12,984 nt of DNA from Prevotellaceae bacterium. GTDB lineage: Bacteria; Bacteroidota; Bacteroidia; Bacteroidales; Bacteroidaceae. The position numbers and the translations under genes are program-made. Under the pieces are notes generated by a model, which was not told the DNA's origin, did not search any database, and worked only from the letters and a program-made list of their open reading frames with translations. Of this stretch, positions 5,620-12,480 are shown in pieces. The first letter of the stretch is position 1; each line of letters opens with the position of its first letter. The DNA lies in NCBI GenBank assembly GCA_021204545.1, contig JAJPZF010000062.1, positions 1 through 12,984 on the forward strand. The letters run 5' to 3'.

Positions 5620-7490
5620 GCCACCTCCCCGTAGCCTTTGCGGCGGCCGTAGTTGTTCAGGGCAGTCATTATCTGCTCGCCCCTGACGATGGTGCGCCCT
5701 CCTCCGTTATTGCTGTTGCTGTCTATCTGAGAGAGCAGGTTCTGCTGCTGCGCCCTGTTAAGTATCACCTCCCCCGGCGAGGCATAGACGTAGGTGCTGT
5801 CCACGCCGCCGTTATAAGAGCCAGGCACTATACCGCCCTCCGCATAGCTGCCCGATGTAGCCTTCTTGATGGACACGATTGTAGCGGTCATCGTGGCAAG
5901 TCCGCTCACTGCGGCGGCTATCCATCCGAACACTCCCGCCGCCCCTGATTCCGGGTTTGCCAGTGCCTGCGCAAAGCCAAGTGCCACGTTCGCCACTGCC
6001 TGCATGATGATGCCCGCTATGTTCACGCCCTTGCTGTCAACGCCTTGCAGCGCGCCGCCAAGCTGCGACACCGCCGACGCCGCCTGCTTCCAGTCCCCCA
6101 TGGCGACCTTCCCCTCCTTCGAAACATTTTTCGAGCTTCCCGCGGCATCGTCAAGCCATCCTGACATATCTTCCAGCGATTTTTGCATCGATCCCTGCAT
6201 CGAAGTCGCAAGGTCTTGGAAGTCGCTCTGTATATCAAGTACCGCGTCCGTGCTTATGCCAAGGCGCAAGGCGAGCGGCTGCGCGTCGAGCCTCTTCTGG
6301 TAGTCTTCAAGCTTCTTCTCAAGCTTGCCCGCCCCCATCGGGTCGGTGGCGATATCAAGTTGCGCCTGTATCTTCACGATCTTGTCCTGAAGCGACTTCT
6401 TGCTCTCAGTCGTCGCGAACGGGTTTCGCATAGGCATGTCCTCAACCTCCATCTGGCTGGTCACGCCAGTCGCGGTTTTGCCTATAGAGCCTGCCGTAGT
6501 GCTACTTAAACCTTTCGTCGCAGTTCTCTTCTGTCTGTCCCAGCTTCTCTGCAATTGCGACATTGCAGTCCCCTCTTCTTGCATCGCCTCGAGATAGCCG
6601 ATTATCTGCTTCCTCTTTGTGTCATCAAGCTCAAGGAAGGTCAAGCCTATCTGTGCCTCAGCTTTCTGCGAGTCCTGCATTGCCTTGTTGAAATCACGAA
6701 GATATGCAGCCTCGTTAACGGTATCGGTCACCATCGGAAGGTTTTCGGAGGAATAAGAGATGGTCTTCATCATATAGTCGCTTTGCTGAGGCAGCATCTT
6801 TCTGTAGGCTTTCTTGGTCTTTTCCTCGTCTTCCGGCTTCAGCTTTATGGACTCAAGTTTCTCAATCAGATCCACAGTTGACCCGCCGACACCCGTCTCC
6901 CAATCCAGCATATTGGTTGCCGTTTTCTTGAGCTCATCGGAAAGGTTTTGTGCGTTCGATTTCATATTGGCGAGAGCCTTGTCGCCTTTCGCTATAGCAT
7001 TCGCAATGTCCTCAGCACTTGAGGCGGGGTCAGCCAGTGTCTCTCTCGCATCGCTAAGCTGGGCAGTGTACTTCTTCTTGAAATAACTCGTCGCCTCCGC
7101 CATGTCATTCAGCCCGTCAAGCTGCTCACGAAGCTTCACAGCGTTGGCATAAGTCTGTATCAGTCCCTGGTTGAAAGCGGTGAAGTCGCAAGTGGCAAGG
7201 CTTCTGGCAAGTAAGCCCATCGTGTCGTTCAGAGCCCCCACGCCGTTGCGCACAAAGTCCCCAGTAGTCTGGCTTCCCTCCATTATGACGGCATTGAACG
7301 TCTTGCAGGCAACCTCAACCGCCCCGAAGCCTTTCGCCATTTTTGTCAGGGCGGTTAGCCCCTGTGCCAGTATGCCGTTCATGGTGAAGTTTGCCTGGCC
7401 AAACTTCTGGACCCCTGCCATTGACTTGGCGAGCGGCTGGTCGAAGCCTGTCGTCTTGGCTATAAGCCGCGCTATTATATCCACTGCCAT
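5610..7490 (-). CDS. Phage tail tape measure protein (626 aa)
   Basis: Tape measure proteins fill the tail tube and set its length. The sequence is mostly helical, with charged coiled-coil-like stretches at about residues 115-200 and 365-405. Two hydrophobic segments follow at about 488-511 (VNIAGIIMQAVANVALGFAQ) and 517-541 (FGWIAAAVSGLATMTATIVS), typical of tape measures that later enter the host membrane. The C-terminus from about residue 550 carries AEGGIVPGSYNGGVD, then YASPGEVILNRAQQQNLLSQ, the GGxVxG...PGEvIlNxxQQ pattern common in Bacteroidetes tape measures. At roughly 1.5 angstrom per residue this length would predict a tail of about 90-95 nm (inference). The start is the ATG at 7488-7490, preceded by AAGG. 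It is the first gene after the terminator at 7557-7589. Confidence 0.85.
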   Translation of the reverse strand: MAVDIIARLIAKTTGFDQPLAKSMAGVQKFGQANFTMNGILAQGLTALTKMAKGFGAVEVACKTFNAVIMEGSQTTGDFVRNGVGALNDTMGLLARSLATCDFTAFNQGLIQTYANAVKLREQLDGLNDMAEATSYFKKKYTAQLSDARETLADPASSAEDIANAIAKGDKALANMKSNAQNLSDELKKTATNMLDWETGVGGSTVDLIEKLESIKLKPEDEEKTKKAYRKMLPQQSDYMMKTISYSSENLPMVTDTVNEAAYLRDFNKAMQDSQKAEAQIGLTFLELDDTKRKQIIGYLEAMQEEGTAMSQLQRSWDRQKRTATKGLSSTTAGSIGKTATGVTSQMEVEDMPMRNPFATTESKKSLQDKIVKIQAQLDIATDPMGAGKLEKKLEDYQKRLDAQPLALRLGISTDAVLDIQSDFQDLATSMQGSMQKSLEDMSGWLDDAAGSSKNVSKEGKVAMGDWKQAASAVSQLGGALQGVDSKGVNIAGIIMQAVANVALGFAQALANPESGAAGVFGWIAAAVSGLATMTATIVSIKKATSGSYAEGGIVPGSYNGGVDSTYVYASPGEVILNRAQQQNLLSQIDSNSNNGGGRTIVRGEQIMTALNNYGRRKGYGEVAWQ

Positions 7491-7510
7491 TGCCTTGGTG
7501 TCTTAGTCTC

Positions 7511-7534
7511 AGCGGCTTGTTTCCGCCTGCCGCT
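7511..7534. other. Small inverted repeat in the leader before the tape measure gene
   Basis: Arms AGCGGC (7511-7516) and GCCGCT (7529-7534) can pair over a 12-base loop. It lies between the capsid-gene terminator and the tape measure start, in the untranslated leader of the tail genes. No T-tract follows on the minus strand, so it does not look like a terminator. It could be an operator or leader hairpin, or chance in GC-rich DNA. Confidence 0.3.
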
Positions 7535-7556
7535 TGGCGTTATTTCTTTTAGTAAA

Positions 7557-7589
7557 ATGCCCCGACACCAATTTCTGATGCCGGGGCAT
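7557..7589 (-). terminator. Rho-independent terminator after the major capsid gene
   Basis: In the minus-strand RNA, ATGCCCCGGCATCA pairs with TGGTGTCGGGGCAT around the five-base loop GAAAT, giving a 14-pair stem followed by TTTTACT. Two of the pairs are G-U and form only in RNA made from the minus strand; in the opposite direction they would be A-C mismatches. This fixes the orientation. It lies 40-70 bases after the capsid stop and separates head genes from tail genes. Confidence 0.85.
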
Positions 7590-7628
7590 CGTTAGTTACT
7601 CTTTCGGGTTATTTACAGCCTAGTCCCT

Positions 7629-8738
7629 TTATGCTGTGGCAGTACCTATGCAGAACGCCTGTGGGCGCAGCACGGTCAGTGACCAGTTGGCGTTCAGCGT
7701 GAGCACCACGGCGTTCTTCTTGGCGGCGGTGTAGGGGTCGATGATGAATATAGAGTCCCCGTGCTGGTTGAGAGCCGCATAGGAGAAGTTACCCGCAAGC
7801 ACCGTCCCCGTGGGAACGAGGTTGCTGTCGGTCGTGAAGATTGGGTAGCCACAAGTCTGGTCGTCCTCAACCACGAAGCTTGGGCAGCTCGAGCTCTTTG
7901 GCACGGCCTTAAGCTGGCTCTTGGTGACGGCGTTCATAATGTAGCAGAAGCGCGACATGTCGACTGCAGCGTCTGCCACCGCGCCCTCCATCGAAAGCAG
8001 CTCCTCGAAGGTTGGCAGGCTGCCTGCGAAGGTCACCTCGCTTGCGCCCGATCCGCTTACGAACGGGCCTGCGAGCGTTCCGCCCACACTGGTCTGTCCG
8101 ATGACAGCCTTGTTCAGCGTGCGCCCGAGAGCCTTGTTAATCTGGGTGATGACGCTCGTCTGAAGGTCGAAGCTGGAGTTGGCAAGAGCCTCGTTGGTAA
8201 CGAGGATGCTCACGCTCAGGCGGTTCTGCGTGGTGGTGAGCTTCGAGTAGTCGAGGTCGGTGTCGCCCACCTCGTCAAGCTCCCCGTTGACGGTACACTC
8301 GGCAACAGTGTCGAGGAAGGGCCACTCGATGTTACCCCTCACTCCTGTGGCTATCTGAAGCCCCACGGTGTTGTAGATAAGCCCCATCTCGAGTGGGTCT
8401 TGCAGGTCTTCGATGGTCAGGGGTATGCCCGCCGTCTCCATGTTGTTGAGGTCGCCCTCATGGAGGATGCCGCTCGTGACACTGCGCTGGAGTGCGAACT
8501 CCGTCTGTCCGCCCTGCTTGGCGGCCTTCACAGCCTCTTGGAACAGCTTGCTGCGCTTCGCCATCGACACCTTCTGCTCCATAGCCTTCGTGAGGCTCAT
8601 CTCAGCGTCAAACATCGTCTGGCACATCTTGGCCTCTCGCATAACAGCGTCGAAAGCCGACTGGTCGTTCTTCTCGGCCGCCTCTTTAAGTCGGGCTTGA
8701 TAGCCGAGCATCTGTGTTCTGAAATCGTTTCTTGCCAT
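7629..8738 (-). CDS. Major capsid protein, HK97 fold (369 aa)
   Basis: Residues 1-75 form a charged helical region (YQARLKEAAEKNDQSAFDAV and onward) like the HK97 delta domain, which serves as internal scaffold and is removed by the prohead protease. The mature-type part starts near residue 85 with SVTSGILHEGDLNNMETAGI. It includes NIEWPFLDTVAECTV, the strand pair TQNRLSVSILVTNEALANSS and the helix FDLQTSVITQINKALGRTLN, which is the usual E-loop, spine-helix order of HK97-type capsid proteins. The C-terminal half carries MSRFCYIMNAVTKSQLKAVP. It follows the protease gene by 19 bases and is followed by a strong terminator. No separate scaffold gene is visible, which agrees with a built-in delta domain. 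Confidence 0.88.
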   Translation of the reverse strand: MARNDFRTQMLGYQARLKEAAEKNDQSAFDAVMREAKMCQTMFDAEMSLTKAMEQKVSMAKRSKLFQEAVKAAKQGGQTEFALQRSVTSGILHEGDLNNMETAGIPLTIEDLQDPLEMGLIYNTVGLQIATGVRGNIEWPFLDTVAECTVNGELDEVGDTDLDYSKLTTTQNRLSVSILVTNEALANSSFDLQTSVITQINKALGRTLNKAVIGQTSVGGTLAGPFVSGSGASEVTFAGSLPTFEELLSMEGAVADAAVDMSRFCYIMNAVTKSQLKAVPKSSSCPSFVVEDDQTCGYPIFTTDSNLVPTGTVLAGNFSYAALNQHGDSIFIIDPYTAAKKNAVVLTLNANWSLTVLRPQAFCIGTATA

Positions 8739-8757
8739 AATCTAAAGCATTAACTGG

Positions 8758-9435
8758 TTAATCATTGTATCTAATCACATTGTCTATCTCCATCATTGCC
8801 GCCTCGCGCCTCATACGCTCAGCCGCATCAGCCTTGGCCTGAGCCTCCTTGCGGCTCTCCTCCACCTGCCTTGCCACCTCGCCCTTCACGCTCTCGGCGA
8901 ACTCGCGGCAGTCGACGCTGGTGGTGGGGTATGCAGGGTCAGTGCCGATGGTCATCTCGAGCAGGGCGTTGAAGCGTGTGTGCGTCACCAGCACGTCGTC
9001 CGTGCCGCGGTCTTGTATGTCATAGTCTCCAGGCACGAAGGTGAACGAGCACCCGCTGTAGTTGCCGTTCGCCACATTAATCTCCACCTCCCTGCCCAGC
9101 TCAGTATCAGGCACGTCGAAGGCGAACTTTGCCCCCTTCTCGTCAACGCTAAGGCGCAGCGTGCCCTTGCCCTTGTTCGAGCGGGCAAGCAGCTTCTCGC
9201 GGTTATGGAACAGCGTCATCTTAATGTCGCTCTCACGCAGCACCTCCTCCGTCACGCACGTGGGGGCAATGCGCTCGGTCATATAGCCGTACATCTTCAC
9301 GCTGTCCTCGTTGAAGCGGATGGCGTAGCCGCTTATCTCCTTGGCCTTTACCTCGTTCTCCCCCTGAGCCTCCCTAATCTGTAGGCCGCTCTGGGTAAAT
9401 ATCTCTCTTAGTGTCTCTTTCATATTTCTATACAT
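8758..9435 (-). CDS. HK97-family prohead protease (peptidase S78-like, 225 aa)
   Basis: This protein cleaves the capsid precursor during head maturation. It shows ISGYAIRFNEDSVKMYGYMT, then FHNREKLLARSNKGKGTLRL, then GNYSGCSFTFVPGDYDI. The likely catalytic residues are His77 (in LFHNRE) and Ser130 (in GCSFTF), in the order and context of S78 proteases. After about residue 178 the chain is a charged helix (VARQVEESRKEAQAKADAAE and onward). This may be a scaffold-like tail and could itself be cleaved. The gene starts 8 bases after the preceding stop if the ATG at 9433-9435 is used. A second ATG at 9421-9423 (MKETLREIF) is an equally plausible start. The order protease then capsid is the normal one. 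Confidence 0.88.
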   Translation of the reverse strand: MYRNMKETLREIFTQSGLQIREAQGENEVKAKEISGYAIRFNEDSVKMYGYMTERIAPTCVTEEVLRESDIKMTLFHNREKLLARSNKGKGTLRLSVDEKGAKFAFDVPDTELGREVEINVANGNYSGCSFTFVPGDYDIQDRGTDDVLVTHTRFNALLEMTIGTDPAYPTTSVDCREFAESVKGEVARQVEESRKEAQAKADAAERMRREAAMMEIDNVIRYND

Positions 9436-9443
9436 TTTGTCGT

Positions 9444-10007
9444 TTAGACTGTCTCATTCCACACTTCCTGAATAAGCCTCTCCAGCAGCTCGTCCAGTTC
9501 CTCGGCAGCCTCTTGCGTTGCGATCCTCCCTGCCGCCTCAAACCAGTGCCTCCCGCTAATCACACCTCTGTTAGCCCCTTGGGGGTTGCGGGTGGTTCTG
9601 CCGTTCGTGCCGTCATTAAGGAAGCGGAGTATAAAGCCCCTGCTCGCCCCGTAGTAATTCTGCAAGCTCTCAGTTCGCGCGCTGCGCTTCATACGGTTGC
9701 CGCCCACCTGCCCGCTCTTGAGCGTCCCCTTGTAGTTGTAGGGTCGGCTTGTAACCTTGCCGTTTCGAGGGCTGATGATGTTCACGTTGCCGCCAATCAG
9801 CTTCTTATACACAAGGGTGCGCACAGCCTTGTATGCAGCCCTTGGGTCGTTGCTTATGCTTTCGCGAGCGTTACGCTGCACCACCTTCTTGGCGGTAGCC
9901 ATCACGTTGCGCATGATAGCCACGAGGTCTTTGCGCTTGCGCAGGTTTGCGGTCGTCAACGCCTCTATGCGCCCGATGACATCGTTCTTCTCAATAACCA
10001 GCTCCAT
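9444..10007 (-). CDS. HK97-gp10-like head-tail / tail component (187 aa)
   Basis: The sequence starts with a helix (VIGRIEALTTANLRKRKDLV), followed by a basic section (VQRNARESISNDPRAAYKAV, YNYKGTLKSGQVGGNRMKRS), a strand region FILRFLNDGTNGRTTRNPQG, and a closing HWFEAAGRIATQEAAEELDE. The RFLNxGT...FxxxA ending is typical of the HK97 gp10 family, proteins at the head-tail joint or tail completion step. Its start overlaps the head-closure gene by 17 bases. It is longer than many family members (about 120-150 aa), with the extra length in the basic middle. The family call is fairly secure; the exact structural role is not. Confidence 0.75.
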   Translation of the reverse strand: MELVIEKNDVIGRIEALTTANLRKRKDLVAIMRNVMATAKKVVQRNARESISNDPRAAYKAVRTLVYKKLIGGNVNIISPRNGKVTSRPYNYKGTLKSGQVGGNRMKRSARTESLQNYYGASRGFILRFLNDGTNGRTTRNPQGANRGVISGRHWFEAAGRIATQEAAEELDELLERLIQEVWNETV

Positions 10008-10359
10008 CGTCGTATGTATTCACGGTTATCTTAAATGGCGCAACCTGCACCGCCGTTATCTGTATGGTGTTGGCGGCGGGGTCGGCGTTAAAGCTCTCGA
10101 TGGCGTAGTACTTGCGCAGGTACTCGATGCGGTCGTACTCGGTTAGTCCCGAATTGCCCGCGAAGCGAAGGCGCAACATAATGGTGGTGTACACCTCCAC
10201 CTGTCCCTGCCTCAACGCCCTTGTGCCACGGGCGAAGTCCACGGCCGCCCAGCACGTCTGCCCGAAGGTGTAGGCAGTTGCCTCGCCCTTCACGCCTTGG
10301 CGTTTAGCGGGGTGGTAGAACTTCACCCGCTGGTTGAGCATACCGCTTGAGTAGGTCAT
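9991..10359 (-). CDS. Head closure / head-tail joining protein (122 aa)
   Basis: The opening MTYSSGMLNQRVKFYHPAKR, followed by YTFGQTCWAAVDFARGTRAL and RYxIESFNAD-like strands (YYAIESFNADPAANTIQITA), is the compact beta-barrel pattern of the SPP1 gp16 / HK97 gp9 head-tail joining family. These proteins form a ring beneath the connector and close the DNA channel. Its start overlaps the connector gene by four bases (ATGA type) and its end overlaps the gp10-like gene by 17 bases, so the three joining proteins are likely translated together. The placement before the protease and capsid genes is unusual. Confidence 0.8.
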   Translation of the reverse strand: MTYSSGMLNQRVKFYHPAKRQGVKGEATAYTFGQTCWAAVDFARGTRALRQGQVEVYTTIMLRLRFAGNSGLTEYDRIEYLRKYYAIESFNADPAANTIQITAVQVAPFKITVNTYDDGAGY

Positions 10360-10655
10360 AGAAGTCTCACGTAAGGGCTTATCAGCTCCCGCGCCCCGAG
10401 GGGCAGGCGGTTGATGTTAATCGACGATGTCGCGCCGCGGTTGCAGTACCAGTGGTCGGCAAGCATCAGGCAGGCGTGTCGTAAGGGCTTAGGCACGAGA
10501 CCGCCGTTAGCCCTTATGACCTCGTCCCACGAGCGGCGCATAGCGTTGGCAACCGCCTCCTCGGCCGTGTCGCCTATCATCATCAGCAGAGCATCCTCGT
10601 CGTCGCCCTCGATGCGGCTATTCTGCTTTATCTCCTTCAGCGTCAGTACTTTCAT
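10356..10655 (-). CDS. gp6-like head-tail connector (99 aa)
   Basis: This is a small all-helical protein: VLTLKEIKQNSRIEGDDEDA, then LLMMIGDTAEEAVANAMRRS, then PKPLRHACLMLADHWYCNRG, ending ARELISPYVRL. The pattern (L..IK...RI..DDED..L......A...... then P..l..A.L.L..HWY.nR and a final L..YR.. element) is diagnostic for HK97 gp6 / SPP1 gp15 type connectors, which form the ring under the portal. The ATG at 10653-10655 lies 38 bases inside the portal gene in another frame and has AAGG three bases upstream. Confidence 0.85.
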   Translation of the reverse strand: MKVLTLKEIKQNSRIEGDDEDALLMMIGDTAEEAVANAMRRSWDEVIRANGGLVPKPLRHACLMLADHWYCNRGATSSININRLPLGARELISPYVRLL

Positions 10656-11886
10656 TGCCTTGGTTATTGGTTGTTGTAGAGCCGCTAAGCTTCTCGCTGC
10701 CCACGGGGGCGACGTTGCAGCTCACGAAGTGATCGTCCCCGTTGTCCACGGCGGGCAGGTTCATCTCCGCCCTCATCTCGTTAATCGAAGCCATGCCAGT
10801 CTCGAGGCGTGTCTTGTTATAGTTGCCCGATGTCTCCCTGTCAAGCTCATAAAGAGCCTTCGTGTCGTAGCGGTAGGCGTAATGCCCGTAATCCTCAGGG
10901 CTCAGCAGCTTGGCGTCGAACTCAGCCTCAGTCTCCTTTATGATAGGCATTATAGTGCGGCTCATGAACTCGGTGGTGGCTGCCTCAGGGGTCTTGTACG
11001 AGCTGTTGCTGTCGTCCATCAGCAGCGAGCGTGGCACGCCGAAGAAGCGGGCGATGTCCGCCACCGTGAACTTGCGTGTGTCGAGGAGCTGAAGGTCGAC
11101 GGCGTTCATTGAGATAGGCGTGATGGTAGAGATGCTGTCGTCGTACACCACGTCGTTCGAGTATATGCTCTCCTCAAGCCTGCGGGCCTGTTCCTGCATT
11201 TGCATAGGGTCAAGCCCGCCTATGCCCGTAAGACCGCCGTCAGCCTTCTGCTGCATTATAAGCTTCTGCCTCCCGCCCTTGGCGGCACTCTCAAGGCTCA
11301 GGCTCTCTATGGTCGCGCTCACGCTCGCCGTGCGGGCGGCGTAGTGGATAATGCTCTCCCCCTCAGGGTGCAGGCGGGTGGTGATACCACGAAGCACGAG
11401 GATGTCTTCACCTCTCACCTGCACGCCGCTAAGCCCGAAGGCCATATTCTCGAGAGTGTAGGTGTCCGTGAGGCTGTTCCATATACCTCGGCAAGGTATC
11501 AGCTCGGAGAGGAAGCCGTCCTTGAAGCTTGGCAGTATGTAGCAGTGTCCGTCGAACATGCGCATCATCTCAACCTGCTTCCAGAACTGGAAGGCGTTCT
11601 GGCGGCTGTTGGGGCGCACCTGAAGAACGTGGTTCTCACGCCCGAAGCCGCCGTAATGGCTCTCCTCGAGGAACTTGCCCGCCTTGTTCCACATCAGCAG
11701 GCGCAGTTTCAACGAGCCTATAGAATTGCTTCTAATGTCGGCAGCCCTGTAAATGGCGGCAACGCAAAGCGCGGTCTCCTCCGTGGATGCCCGCGCGATG
11801 CGTTGCTGGTAACTTGCGCCCTTGCCTGTCAGGGCGGGGGTTGGCAGCTCTCTGCGCTGCCTGCGGAACTTACCAAAAAGTGCCAT
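10618..11886 (-). CDS. HK97-type phage portal protein (422 aa)
   Basis: The portal is the dodecameric ring through which DNA is packaged and leaves the head. Recognisable parts are ALCVAAIYRAADIRSNSIGS (residues 39-58), VLQVRPNSRQNAFQFWKQVE (87-106) with FDGHCYILP, the stem/wing helix KFTVADIARFFGVPRSLLMD (272-291), and the clip-adjacent TEFMSRTIMPIIKETEAEFD. These match the HK97-type portal family along the full length, and 422 residues is normal. The last 25 residues are a polar Ser/Thr/Asn/Asp tail. The start ATG is at 11884-11886, 40 bases after the terminator hairpin. The gene end overlaps the connector gene by 38 bases. Confidence 0.92.
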   Translation of the reverse strand: MALFGKFRRQRRELPTPALTGKGASYQQRIARASTEETALCVAAIYRAADIRSNSIGSLKLRLLMWNKAGKFLEESHYGGFGRENHVLQVRPNSRQNAFQFWKQVEMMRMFDGHCYILPSFKDGFLSELIPCRGIWNSLTDTYTLENMAFGLSGVQVRGEDILVLRGITTRLHPEGESIIHYAARTASVSATIESLSLESAAKGGRQKLIMQQKADGGLTGIGGLDPMQMQEQARRLEESIYSNDVVYDDSISTITPISMNAVDLQLLDTRKFTVADIARFFGVPRSLLMDDSNSSYKTPEAATTEFMSRTIMPIIKETEAEFDAKLLSPEDYGHYAYRYDTKALYELDRETSGNYNKTRLETGMASINEMRAEMNLPAVDNGDDHFVSCNVAPVGSEKLSGSTTTNNQGNESTDAEGDKAE

Positions 11887-11926
11887 ATCAGTACTAGCCT
11901 CTTAACGCCCGCTAAGATAAAGAAAA

Positions 11927-11943
11927 GCCCCCAATTTGGGGGC
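11927..11943 (-). terminator. Terminator between the HTH gene and the portal gene
   Basis: GCCCCC (minus strand) pairs with GGGGGC around the five-base loop AAATT and is followed by TTTTCTTTATCTTAG. The six-pair G-C stem plus T-rich run fits a rho-independent terminator for the minus-strand HTH transcript. It leaves about 40 bases before the portal ATG, so a portal promoter or readthrough is needed. No clear Bacteroidetes TTTG / TAnnTTTG promoter was identified in that gap. Confidence 0.75.
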
Positions 11944-11976
11944 GCAAGTATAGAAAGCATACAGGGAAATGTAGAA

Positions 11977-12480
11977 TTAGTCTATATCAGGGGCTTCATC
12001 GGGCTGTTCTTCTATGATTTCGTAGCCCAAAAGCCTCGCCCGCGCCTCCATTCGGGGGCTTCGGCGGGTAGTGGCGAGTACTATGATGTGTTTATTCTCG
12101 TCTTCTGGAAGGCTCACTTCATAGTCTCGGCAGCGCATATTGTAGCGGAAGCTTGTCTCGCTCCTGTCGAATTGCCTCTCTCGCGCGTATACCCCCTTCC
12201 CCTCGAGTCCGAACAGCAGGCGGCGTCGCTGACTTGCGTGCCATTTGTTCTGAGCTATGGACTTGGCGACGCTCTCGGCTTTCTTGCTGCGTGAGTATCC
12301 CTTCCTGATGACGATCTTCGACACTCTGTCAGCCGTCACGCCGAGGGCGGCGGCTATCTCTGTTATAGTGTTGTCTGGAAGCACCTCCCTGAGCCACGCG
12401 AGCAGAGGCTTCGACCACGGGTGACGCCCCTTGTGCCTTGCGAAGAGCCTAAGCCCCCGCTGTCTCTGCTCCTCCGTCAT
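11977..12480 (-). CDS. Helix-turn-helix DNA-binding protein of unknown role (167 aa)
   Basis: Residues 36-65 (DNTITEIAAALGVTADRVSK and onward) form a clear helix-turn-helix, followed by a basic stretch (YSRSKKAESVAKSIAQNKW, HASQRRRLLFGLEGKG). The C-terminal half has strands (FRYNMRCRDYEVSLPEDE, HIIVLATTRRSPRMEARARL) ending in LGYEIIEEQPDEAPDID. Bacteroidetes phages often carry similar proteins in which an HTH precedes a segment resembling that of homing-type or replication-associated proteins. The true function is not known to me. A small terminase subunit is possible given its place upstream of the portal, but no motif proves it. The ATG at 12478-12480 overlaps the HU-like stop by four bases (ATGA), so the two are coupled. 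A longer in-frame start at 12600 would lie inside the HU-like gene and is unlikely. Confidence 0.75.
   Translation of the reverse strand: MTEEQRQRGLRLFARHKGRHPWSKPLLAWLREVLPDNTITEIAAALGVTADRVSKIVIRKGYSRSKKAESVAKSIAQNKWHASQRRRLLFGLEGKGVYARERQFDRSETSFRYNMRCRDYEVSLPEDENKHIIVLATTRRSPRMEARARLLGYEIIEEQPDEAPDID

Noticed and set aside
7511..7534. Second terminator in the capsid to tape measure gap
   Set aside because: Only six pairs with a 12-base loop and no T-run on either strand. It is kept as a low-confidence leader hairpin only.
7761..8753. Long plus-strand open frame (330 codons) opposite the capsid gene
   Set aside because: It lies wholly antisense to a clear HK97-type capsid gene. Its composition (many H, R, L, V, A) is what the complement of GC-rich coding DNA gives, and it has no recognisable domain.
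11887..11926. Possible promoter TATCTTAG before the portal
   Set aside because: It has one mismatch to TAnnTTTG, but no TTTG element lies at the usual distance upstream, and it sits in the T-rich tail of the terminator.
11200..12294. Plus-strand open frame of 364 codons across the portal and HTH genes
   Set aside because: It runs antisense through two well-supported genes and a terminator hairpin and has no coherent protein features, so it is a shadow of GC-rich coding DNA.
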